In this document: in pieces, positions 1 through 4,354 of the stretch
Layout of the letters: each line of letters begins with the position of its first letter
Position numbering within the stretch: position 1 is the first letter of the stretch
From: Clostridiales bacterium
GTDB taxonomy: Bacteria > Bacillota > Clostridia > Monoglobales > Monoglobaceae
Reading direction: 5' to 3'
Length of the DNA stretch: 23,543 bases
Assembly: GCA_019419865.1 (NCBI GenBank)
Contig: JAHZIG010000034.1
Span: forward strand, 1-23,543
The notes under the pieces: generated by a model
The model's database searches: none
The model's input: only the letters and a program-made list of their open reading frames with translations
Told to the model about the DNA's origin: nothing
Made by a program: the position numbers and the translations under genes

Positions 1-1
1 G

Positions 2-256
2 ATGGAAGATAGATATACTTTGACGGATTTGCCGGGAGAGTGTGAGAAATATTATACGATTGATTGGTATGTAGACGCTGTTACAGAAACATTAGAACAT
101 TCTAATCTTCAGGTTATATTCCGTCGGTTTTGGGGTAGCGCGTTAGATCATGCCCTCATAGCGTCCGGCGTGGCATTTAAGACGCAGGAAGCCGCTGAGC
201 GGAATAAATACGCTGTGTATAAGGCGTTGACGGGCAAGGAATGGGGGAAGGAATAA
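2..256 (+). CDS. Small phage protein of unknown function, possibly 5'-truncated
   Basis: An 84-residue reading frame begins with the second base of the window, so neither a ribosome binding site nor a longer N-terminus can be judged; it may be the tail of a longer gene. The stop overlaps the next start (TAATG), which marks it as a member of the same tight operon. The C-terminal part contains FKTQEAAE followed by a basic/aromatic helix. This resembles a short motif (F-K-T-x-E-x-A-E) that recurs near the C-termini of many small uncharacterised phage proteins of Firmicutes. No signal peptide, membrane segment or catalytic motif is visible. Function unknown; early/middle phage region by position. 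Confidence 0.65.
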   Translation: MEDRYTLTDLPGECEKYYTIDWYVDAVTETLEHSNLQVIFRRFWGSALDHALIASGVAFKTQEAAERNKYAVYKALTGKEWGKE

Positions 257-630
257 TGCAACTTACAAAAGAACGAGCTATAACCCTACACCGTAGAATG
301 TGGCGGTGGATCGGGCTTAAGACGCTGAAAGAGAAAAGGTGCGTTAAGAAAGACGAATGGTTCAAGAGGTTTAAACTCAATGCGATATGTTGCGTGTGTT
401 ATTGCTGCGAGTATGCTTATAAGAATGCTCATAAAGAGGGAAAACGTTCGGGTTGTGATAGTTGTCCTATAGATTGGGGAGGAATAAGTTGTATGCATTA
501 CAAGGAATTTGAAGACGGCGATAATGGGCTGTATAGTCTTTGGGAAATGACAGTTAGACACAATGAATACAAAGAAGCCGGAAAACTTGCATTACAGATA
601 GCGGAATTGCCGGAAAGAGAGGAGATTTAA
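256..630 (+). CDS. Cysteine-rich phage protein, probable zinc-binding, unknown function
   Basis: 124 residues from the ATG that overlaps the preceding stop; a GGAAGGA box just upstream supports this start over an ATG 15 bases earlier. Cysteines cluster at residues 45, 46, 48, 50 and 51 (around ICCVCYCCEYA), with a second group C67-x2-C70-P and then C79 and H81. The arrangement suggests a small metal-binding module (inference). Proteins with a paired Cys cluster and a CxxCP-x-x-W element are common among uncharacterised small genes of Firmicutes phages. The N-terminal 40 residues are highly basic, compatible with nucleic-acid contact, but no specific function can be assigned. Confidence 0.75.
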   Translation: MQLTKERAITLHRRMWRWIGLKTLKEKRCVKKDEWFKRFKLNAICCVCYCCEYAYKNAHKEGKRSGCDSCPIDWGGISCMHYKEFEDGDNGLYSLWEMTVRHNEYKEAGKLALQIAELPEREEI

Positions 631-631
631 A

Positions 632-919
632 ATGTCGAAAAAGAAGTTTAATTACGGTCGAGAGTTAGCACTTATAATGCTTATAATTTTGCACATTCTT
701 TTTTTAACGGTTCTATGGTTTGGCAATTTGACAGGGAATAGAGACCTTACAATTTTCGGAATGTGCGGGGGGTGTTTATCGGCTATTTGGTATATCTACT
801 ACAGAATACAAAAAGAACTTAAGCGCATTCGAGAGGAAATAAAAGAAATACGAGGTGAAGTGATATTACAGGCGTTAATATTAAGAAAAATGAAGCAATT
901 TGAGGAGGATAAGAAATGA
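632..919 (+). CDS. Small membrane protein with cytoplasmic-type coiled coil
   Basis: 95 residues. A lysine-rich start is followed by two hydrophobic segments at about residues 11-31 and 38-56, then a charged helix rich in K, E, R and I (about 57-95, beginning around RIQKELKRIREE) that looks like a coiled coil. The topology suggests a two-pass inner-membrane protein with its C-terminal helix in the cytoplasm. A GAGGAG box lies just before the ATG. The stop overlaps the next gene by 4 bases (ATGA), so the genes are co-translated. It could be a holin-like or membrane-sensing accessory protein, but it lies far from any lysis cassette and the similarity is only topological. Function unknown. Confidence 0.7.
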   Translation: MSKKKFNYGRELALIMLIILHILFLTVLWFGNLTGNRDLTIFGMCGGCLSAIWYIYYRIQKELKRIREEIKEIRGEVILQALILRKMKQFEEDKK

Positions 920-1467
920 ACACCGAGATGAATATAAAGTTTAACGATGACAAGAGCATAACCATAAACGACGTCAGATATATACCGGATTTTTGGGTCG
1001 AGGCTAAGGCAAGCGCCAAGCCCGAAAAGCGACATACTGGGATCGAAGAGCCGGAAAGAGACGATAGCGTTTGTTATATTGACGGGGACGGAATTTTAGA
1101 AACGTACGATTATTCTTCGGGGGAGTTTGAAAACGAATATCTCAGGGGTCGAGTTACGACTGACGAACAGTTAGCCTACGACCGCGACAGAGCCGCAAGG
1201 ATACGCTTTGCTTTGGAGAAATACGCGGCTGAGCATAATGCGAAGCCTTTAGACTGGACGAGCCCTGGAAGTCGTAAATATTATATTGTTTATGTCCCTG
1301 ACTGGGAAAAACTAAAAGTAGATTTTTTGTGGAACACTAAGTATGACACGGTATTCTTCGATTCAGCCAAAACAGCGCGAGACGCCATAGAAGCCGTAGG
1401 CGAGGAAGATGTGCTATGGCTGTACAGAGATTATCAGCCGTATCTGAACGCGTTTAAGATGGAGTAA
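916..1467 (+). CDS. Hypothetical phage protein, last gene of the early/middle block
   Basis: 183 residues, starting at an ATG overlapping the previous stop by 4 bases, with GAGGA upstream; a second in-frame Met at codon 5 is also possible. The protein is acidic and soluble. Its C-terminal third has a W-x-S-x-G-S-R-K-Y-Y-I motif and then VFFDSAKTARDAIEAVGEE. This matches a theme of uncharacterised Firmicutes phage proteins in which an aromatic strand is followed by F-D-S-x-x-x-A-x-x-A-I-x-x-x-G. No enzymatic motif is visible. The 100 bases that follow contain no gene but a structured element, so this is probably the end of a transcription unit. Function unknown. Confidence 0.75.
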   Translation: MNTEMNIKFNDDKSITINDVRYIPDFWVEAKASAKPEKRHTGIEEPERDDSVCYIDGDGILETYDYSSGEFENEYLRGRVTTDEQLAYDRDRAARIRFALEKYAAEHNAKPLDWTSPGSRKYYIVYVPDWEKLKVDFLWNTKYDTVFFDSAKTARDAIEAVGEEDVLWLYRDYQPYLNAFKME

Positions 1468-1477
1468 AACAAAAACG

Positions 1478-1560
1478 CCCCTGCGAAAGACACCGCCGAG
1501 ACGCTTTGATCTAAATATCACATGATTAATATATCACATATCAAAGCGAAAATCAAGGGG
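1478..1560 (+). promoter_or_regulatory. Inverted-repeat leader element before the late-regulator gene
   Basis: A perfect 9-bp inverted repeat, CGCTTTGAT (1502-1510) and ATCAAAGCG (1540-1548), encloses two direct copies of ATATCACAT (1515-1523 and 1531-1539). Outside it, CCCCT at 1478-1482 can pair with AGGGG at 1556-1560, which is the ribosome binding site of the regulator gene starting at 1569. It could be a protein operator (repeats in DNA) or an RNA fold that hides the ribosome binding site. The repeats are directly visible; the function is inferred. Confidence 0.4.
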
Positions 1561-1568
1561 TGAAATGC

Positions 1569-2042
1569 GTGTCGATCAAAGAAGAACGTAAAAAAGTCAG
1601 GTCTTATCTTAGGCAATATAGGATAATCAAACAAGAGCGCGACGTGCGGCTCAGCGAATATAATAAAAACGTTAAAAATATGTACGATCCAATGCGAAGT
1701 ATCGTTTTGGACGGAGCGCCTAAATCCAAATATAAGAAGTCTGATATAACCGGGAATACGGCTGTTGAGGTTTGGGATTACTCCGCTGAACTGAAAAAGG
1801 AAAAGGAACAGATAGACAGGCTTGAAGCGGAGATATTCAAGATCGAATCTATAATAGGTCAATTGGATTACCGCGAAAGAAGCGTCTTGTATTTTATCTA
1901 TATTCAGGGTATGGACTGGGACGAGCTCAGCGATTACACGCATTATCAAAGAACCCAAAACTATAGATACGAAGTTCGAGGCATTGACGAGATCATACGC
2001 AGAGGCTTGTATAGCGAAGCGAACAAAAGTGAACAAAAGTGA
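1569..2042 (+). CDS. ArpU/sigma-70-region-4-like phage late transcription regulator
   Basis: 157 residues from a GTG start. AAGGGG at 1555-1560 lies 8 bases upstream of it; a GTG nine bases earlier would sit directly on that ribosome binding site. The N-terminal half is a charged helix. The middle has the element APKSKYKKSDITGNTAVE, typical of phage DUF1492/ArpU-type regulators. A coiled-coil-like helix at 72-98 leads to a helix-turn-helix at about 100-145 (around YRERSVLYFIYIQGMDWDEL), resembling sigma region 4. By family, such proteins control late (packaging and structural) genes, which agrees with its place ahead of that module. The last codons lie in tandem 10-bp repeats. The exact subfamily is uncertain. 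Confidence 0.8.
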   Translation: MSIKEERKKVRSYLRQYRIIKQERDVRLSEYNKNVKNMYDPMRSIVLDGAPKSKYKKSDITGNTAVEVWDYSAELKKEKEQIDRLEAEIFKIESIIGQLDYRERSVLYFIYIQGMDWDELSDYTHYQRTQNYRYEVRGIDEIIRRGLYSEANKSEQK

Positions 2043-2048
2043 ACAAAA
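2021..2048 (+). repeat. Tandem 10-bp repeat GAACAAAAGT
   Basis: GAACAAAAGT occurs twice in tandem (2021-2030, 2031-2040), followed by a third partial copy GAACAAAA (2041-2048), across the 3' end and stop codon of the late-regulator gene. Ten base pairs is one helical turn, so copies would face the same side of DNA, as in an iterated protein-binding site. Coding constraint alone does not explain it, because the repeat runs through different frames and past the stop. Confidence 0.6.
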
Positions 2049-2070
2049 ACGGATGAAAACGAAAAATAAA

Positions 2071-2130
2071 TGTGTTAATATGGTATCATTGGAGGATTTG
2101 AAAAACGGAGAGATTTTAATATCTCCATTT
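2071..2130 (+). promoter_or_regulatory. Promoter-like stretch followed by a weak hairpin
   Basis: The 130 bases between the late-regulator gene and the convergent repressor gene hold no convincing gene. TGTGTTAATATGGTATCAT (2071-2089) is promoter-like but has no clean -35/-10 pair. About 18 bases on, GGAGA (2107-2111) and TCTCC (2122-2126) form a short hairpin followed by ATTTTAA, a weak terminator or attenuator shape. A 26-codon frame from 2054 has no ribosome binding site. Low confidence. Confidence 0.25.
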
Positions 2131-2149
2131 TAACGGCAATATAAATTCG

Positions 2150-2186
2150 AAAATCAAGAAGAAACCCGAAGCTTAAAGCTCCGGGT
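2150..2186 (-). terminator. Rho-independent terminator containing the repressor stop codon
   Basis: Read on the minus strand, ACCCGGAGCTTTAAGCTTCGGGT (2186-2164) folds into a stem with one internal mismatch and a very short loop, followed by TTTCTTCTTGA. The repressor's TAA stop lies at the stem apex, so the terminator overlaps the end of the gene it serves. This ends the minus-strand transcript just before it would run into the convergent regulator gene. Confidence 0.65.
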
Positions 2187-2361
2187 CGTTGCAGAGTTCA
2201 TCGAGAGAGACGGAGAGCGCGGAGGCCAATTTTTTTGCGGTTGAAACTTTACAGTCGCCGCGCCGCTCAATATCCTCAATCGTTCGAATCGGCACTTCTG
2301 ATAACCGGGAAAGAGCAGGTACGCTCAACCCTTTTGATTTTCGTATTGTTTTTAGCTTCAT
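2173..2361 (-). CDS. Xre/Cro-CI family helix-turn-helix repressor
   Basis: 62 residues, essentially one HTH_3 domain (residues 3-57). Helix 2 runs SVPALSRLSE, then the recognition helix around PIRTIEDIERRG, then AKKLASALSVSLDEL, the canonical fourth/fifth-helix motif. The ribosome binding site AGGAAGAGG lies inside the last codons of the upstream 27-residue peptide gene, leaving one base between that stop and this ATG, so the two are probably translationally coupled. It is in a minus-strand unit driven from the promoter at 2634-2662. By family it is a DNA-binding repressor; autoregulation at the palindrome in that promoter is inferred. At 62 residues it lacks any oligomerisation or cleavage domain, unlike a full CI repressor. 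Confidence 0.88.
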   Translation of the reverse strand: MKLKTIRKSKGLSVPALSRLSEVPIRTIEDIERRGDCKVSTAKKLASALSVSLDELCNDPEL

Positions 2362-2362
2362 A

Positions 2363-2446
2363 TTACCTCTTCCTCTTAACGTTTACTAATGTTATGATGC
2401 TGATTACAATTGCCGCCAAACTGATAACTATTGATAATACTTGCAT
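2363..2446 (-). CDS. 27-residue single-span membrane micropeptide
   Basis: An ATG-TAA frame on the minus strand encodes 27 residues: a short start (MQVLS), one continuous hydrophobic stretch rich in I, V, L and A (about residues 4-21), and a strongly basic end (VKRKR). That is the shape of type I toxins and other membrane micropeptides. It ends one base before the repressor ATG, and its last codons carry the repressor's ribosome binding site. No good ribosome binding site precedes its own ATG, so translation may depend on coupling or may be weak. It may alternatively serve mainly as a leader for the repressor. No family assigned. Confidence 0.45.
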   Translation of the reverse strand: MQVLSIVISLAAIVISIITLVNVKRKR

Positions 2447-2464
2447 AATTAGTATGATTGAGTT

Positions 2465-2515
2465 ATAATTAAGTTACCCCAGAGGGGCGGGGGAATAAAT
2501 CCCCCTTTAATTTTA
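2465..2515 (+). ncRNA. Candidate short antisense RNA opposite the micropeptide mRNA
   Basis: On the plus strand, TTGATA (2431-2436), 16 bases, then TATGAT (2453-2458) is close to a consensus promoter. A transcript from about 2465 would meet two hairpins: CCCC-AGA-GGGG (2477-2487), and GGGGGA-ATAAA-TCCCCC (2489-2505), the latter followed by TTTAATTTT. The second has the form of a terminator. The product would be about 50 nt, complementary to the micropeptide mRNA just downstream of the 30-residue gene. This resembles the 3'-overlapping layout of type I toxin-antitoxin pairs such as txpA/ratA. The transcript is inferred, and the hairpins could simply act on the minus-strand mRNA. Confidence 0.22.
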
Positions 2516-2608
2516 CTACTTCTTACTTGCCTTGTAAGTTATAATAGCGGTTACCAACACGATTATTGAACTTGCAAGGCTAAGAAGTTTTTCTAAGAAC
2601 TCAATCAT
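2516..2608 (-). CDS. 30-residue hydrophobic micropeptide with strong expression signals
   Basis: A minus-strand ATG-TAG frame encoding 30 residues. It opens with MIEFLEKLL, continues through a hydrophobic stretch of about 18 residues (around SSIIVLVTAIITY), and ends KASKK. A near-perfect ribosome binding site AAAGGAGGTGG (2613-2623) sits 4 bases before the ATG, and a consensus promoter lies just upstream. Such strong signals for so short a frame argue that it is truly expressed. One transmembrane span with a basic C-terminus fits type I toxin-like, holin-like or superinfection-exclusion micropeptides, but no named family is recognised. It is the first gene of the minus-strand unit, followed by GC-rich hairpins, the 27-residue peptide and the Xre repressor. 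Confidence 0.7.
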   Translation of the reverse strand: MIEFLEKLLSLASSIIVLVTAIITYKASKK

Positions 2609-2633
2609 CTGTCCACCTCCTTTCTATGTTTAT

Positions 2634-2662
2634 ATTATACCACGTTACAACGTGGTTGTCAA
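2634..2662 (-). promoter_or_regulatory. Consensus sigma-A promoter with embedded palindromic operator
   Basis: Minus strand: TTGACA (2662-2657), a spacer of exactly 17, then TATAAT (2639-2634), both boxes perfect consensus. The spacer is almost entirely the palindrome CCACGTT-GT-AACGTGG (2655-2640), with 7-bp perfect arms, placed where a bound repressor would block RNA polymerase. The first gene's ribosome binding site follows 10 bases after the -10 box. The likely regulator is the Xre-type protein encoded at the end of this same unit (inference). Confidence 0.85.
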
Positions 2663-2726
2663 GTATTATTTATAAAAAAATAAGGTTTTTTATATATTTT
2701 TTACAATATCTACGGATGTGGTGTAA

Positions 2727-2903
2727 ATGGGAGATGTAAAATTTGTTAAGTATATAACCTGTTCTGAATGTAGTAAAATACTTCAGATATATACGCGCGA
2801 ATATGTATTAAAGTATATCGATGAAAGGCAGCGGCTTCCGAGGTGCAAGCGCTGTCCTTTTTTATGCGCAAGATTACGGAGGCTTCAAGATGGAAAGCGT
2901 TGA
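2727..2903 (+). CDS. 58-residue Cys4 zinc-ribbon-like protein
   Basis: An ATG frame of 58 codons, with GGATGTGGTG upstream as a modest ribosome binding site. Two CxxC pairs are visible: C12-S-E-C15 and C40-K-R-C43, with an extra C47. The spacing of about 24 residues between the pairs fits a small zinc ribbon. The rest is basic (ending around RRLQDGKR), so nucleic-acid binding is plausible. It overlaps the recombinase start by 14 bases in another frame, indicating translational coupling, and it is the first plus-strand gene after the divergent promoter region. TACAAT at 2702-2707 could be part of a -10 box. It may assist the recombinase or act as a transcription factor; function unknown. Confidence 0.6.
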   Translation: MGDVKFVKYITCSECSKILQIYTREYVLKYIDERQRLPRCKRCPFLCARLRRLQDGKR

Positions 2904-3432
2904 CCCTATCAGAGATAAGAACGTATACAACAAGATAAAAGCGGAACTCCGCGAGTGGAATGAGAAATATTATATCATGTATCTTGTAGGGTGCTTACTG
3001 GGTTTAAGAATAAACGAAATACTTGCGCTGCGAGTAGGCGACGTCAAGGGTAAAAAAGAACATACGTTTATTCAGAGCAAGAGCGGCAAGGAAATGACCG
3101 TCGCTTTTAATCCCGAACTTAAACGCGCGCTGGATAATTATTGCGCGGGCAAAGACCCGCAATGCGCGTTGATACCTTGCCGGGACAACGAGTATAAACC
3201 TCTTTCATATATGCGGGCGTGGGAAGTAATACATAACGTCGGTCTTAAGCACGGGCTCAAGCTCGGGACTCACAGCATGCGCAAGACGTGCGCTTATCAT
3301 TACTACATGCAGACGCACGATCTGGCCACGCTGAAGATATGGCTTAATCATACGAGCGAGCGAGATACGCTTACCTATATCGGGGTGACCAAAGAGCGCG
3401 TGTGCGATGCGATGATACACTTTAAAATATGA
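2890..3432 (+). CDS. Compact tyrosine recombinase (catalytic domain only)
   Basis: 180 residues from the ATG at 2890, chosen because ACGGAGG lies 7 bases upstream; an in-frame ATG 69 bases earlier lacks a ribosome binding site. All catalytic residues of the integrase/XerC-D family are identifiable: R40 in GLRINEI, K64 in IQSKSGK, H128 and R131 in THSMRK, H154 in WLNHTSE, and the nucleophile Y163 in LTYIG. The N-terminal core-binding (SAM-like) and arm-binding domains of normal phage integrases (about 350-400 residues) are missing, yet the gene looks intact. Its place between the late regulator and the packaging genes, not beside a repressor/attP cassette, suggests a role other than lysogenic integration, such as resolving multimers or inversion (inference). 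Confidence 0.88.
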   Translation: MESVDPIRDKNVYNKIKAELREWNEKYYIMYLVGCLLGLRINEILALRVGDVKGKKEHTFIQSKSGKEMTVAFNPELKRALDNYCAGKDPQCALIPCRDNEYKPLSYMRAWEVIHNVGLKHGLKLGTHSMRKTCAYHYYMQTHDLATLKIWLNHTSERDTLTYIGVTKERVCDAMIHFKI

Positions 3433-3475
3433 GTAACCAAATATAAAAATCCAACATTTGTACAGGTATTTGCAG

Positions 3476-3516
3476 AATCCCAACAAGCGGCGCAACGCCG
3501 TTGGTTAGAGGGGATT
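3476..3516. repeat. Compound palindrome in the recombinase-HNH spacer
   Basis: The 181 bases between the recombinase and HNH genes have no gene. They contain nested complementary arms: AATCCC (3476-3481) with GGGATT (3511-3516), CCAA (3480-3483) with TTGG (3501-3504), and CGGCG (3488-3492) with CGCCG (3496-3500); the two outer pairings share bases, so only one can form at a time. No T-run follows, so it is not a standard terminator. A recombinase target or a terminase-binding site are the main possibilities. Confidence 0.4.
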
Positions 3517-3560
3517 TAAAAATACAAATAGAATATACATTATATTTGCTTCACGGCCTA

Positions 3561-3599
3561 CGTATAAATGCGTATAAACAAACGATATATAACAAACGA
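3561..3599. repeat. Short direct repeats upstream of the HNH gene
   Basis: CGTATAAA occurs at 3561-3568 and 3571-3578, exactly 10 bp apart. AACAAACGA occurs at 3577-3585 and 3591-3599, as the ends of two near-tandem units of 13-14 bp. Iterated AT-rich sites directly before packaging genes are typical of terminase-binding regions (cosB or pac) or of a regulated late promoter. The repeats are visible; the role is inferred. Confidence 0.45.
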
Positions 3600-3613
3600 G
3601 AGGGGCGGCGAGT

Positions 3614-3973
3614 ATGGCGCGAAAGGCTTTGAGAGAATGCAACAAGGCGGGTTGTCATGAGCTTACGCGAGAGCGGTATTGCTCTAAACATAAAGCCGAA
3701 TACGATAGAGCCGACAGTCAAAGACATAAAGAGTATGACAGAACCAAACGCGATAAGACGGCGGCCGAGTTCTACAAGAGCAAGGAATGGCAGAGAGCAA
3801 GAGCGGAGGCGCTGGCTCGAAGTCTTTATCTATGTCAGGACTGCCTGGCGCGCGGCGTTATCAAGAGGGCCGAGATGGTTCATCATATCAAGCCGCTTAG
3901 AGAGTATCCGCGTCTTGCTCTGGATCAGGATAATCTGAAACCATTGTGTAATAAATGCCACGGAAAATACTGA
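3614..3973 (+). CDS. HNH endonuclease associated with DNA packaging
   Basis: 119 residues, starting at ATG with GAGAGGGG upstream. An N-terminal Cys/His cluster (C9, C14, C23, H26 around CSKHKAEYD) precedes a very basic stretch. The HNH fold follows: FYKSKEWQRARAEALAR, CQDCLARG, then MVHHIKPL (the ββα-metal histidines), and the closing N-LKPLCNKCH. The two CxxC pairs form the structural zinc site of this subfamily. Phage HNH proteins next to terminase genes cooperate with TerS/TerL to cut cos sites in HK97-type phages (established for the family). Placement directly ahead of terminase fits this role. Length is normal. Confidence 0.93.
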   Translation: MARKALRECNKAGCHELTRERYCSKHKAEYDRADSQRHKEYDRTKRDKTAAEFYKSKEWQRARAEALARSLYLCQDCLARGVIKRAEMVHHIKPLREYPRLALDQDNLKPLCNKCHGKY

Positions 3974-4080
3974 GCGGCCCCCCGGTAATCTTAAAAAATA
4001 CAGCCCCCACGGAGACCGCCGCCCCCTCTTTTACACGCATGCGCAAATTTTTAGGTAGGGGGTATCCCGGAGGTGATTTT
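3974..4080. other. GC-tract spacer after HNH gene, candidate cos region
   Basis: A 107-base gap in an otherwise almost gapless module. It contains GGCCCCCCGG (3976-3985) directly after the HNH stop, further C tracts (GCCCCCAC, GCCGCCCCCTC), and the complementary-sense run TAGGGGGTATCCCGGAGG (4055-4072) at its far end, so long C and G tracts can pair across the gap. Cohesive-end sites of HNH-containing Firmicutes phages often lie near HNH/terS in such GC tracts (general knowledge). No conserved cos sequence could be confirmed. The ribosome binding site of the next gene is at the right edge. Confidence 0.35.
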
Positions 4081-4350
4081 TTGGAACTCGAAAAAGTAAA
4101 AAAATATTTGAGGGTCGAACACGACTATGAAGACGATATTATTCGGCAGCTTGTAGAGTCGGCAAATCAGACGCTATCCGCGTCCGGAGTAGAGCGCTGC
4201 GAGCAGTACGGCGACAAATACGATCTTACCGTTTTAATGCTCGTAGCTTATTACTATGAGAATCGCGGAGAAACAAACGGATCCGGCACAGGGATGCCGA
4301 TCGGCTGTCAGATAGCGATCGAACAGCTAAGAAATTTAAACGGAGAGTGA
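4081..4350 (+). CDS. HK97 gp6-like head-tail connector protein
   Basis: 89 residues from a TTG start with GGAGGTG 5 bases upstream (4069-4075). The frame stays open back to 3955, but that extension is proline-rich, overlaps the GC tracts and HNH end, and lacks a ribosome binding site. The protein is all-helical: MELEKVKKYLRVEHDYEDDIIRQL gives the family's opening (short helix, then D-D-x-x-I-x-x-L), then AYYYENRG and a final helix. This matches gp6-like connectors, which form a ring beneath the portal. Most HK97-type phages carry this gene after the capsid gene; here it precedes terS. No second gp6-like gene was found after the capsid, so this is probably the only copy. Confidence 0.78.
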   Translation: MELEKVKKYLRVEHDYEDDIIRQLVESANQTLSASGVERCEQYGDKYDLTVLMLVAYYYENRGETNGSGTGMPIGCQIAIEQLRNLNGE

Positions 4351-4354
4351 GAGT

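Noticed and set aside
1518..2036. 172-codon minus-strand frame
   Set aside because: It is entirely antisense to the ArpU/sigma-like gene, whose protein has clear family motifs and a good start; the antisense product has no recognisable features.
2054..2134. 26-codon frame between the late regulator and the terminator
   Set aside because: No ribosome binding site, no hydrophobic or domain pattern, and it covers the promoter-like and hairpin sequence; more likely non-coding.
3657..3938. 93-codon plus-strand frame overlapping the HNH gene
   Set aside because: Out of frame within a gene with complete HNH motifs; no ribosome binding site and no domain.
3955..4080. N-terminal extension of the connector protein
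   Set aside because: The extension overlaps the HNH end, is proline-rich with no family match and lacks a ribosome binding site, while the TTG at 4081 has GGAGGTG at good spacing.
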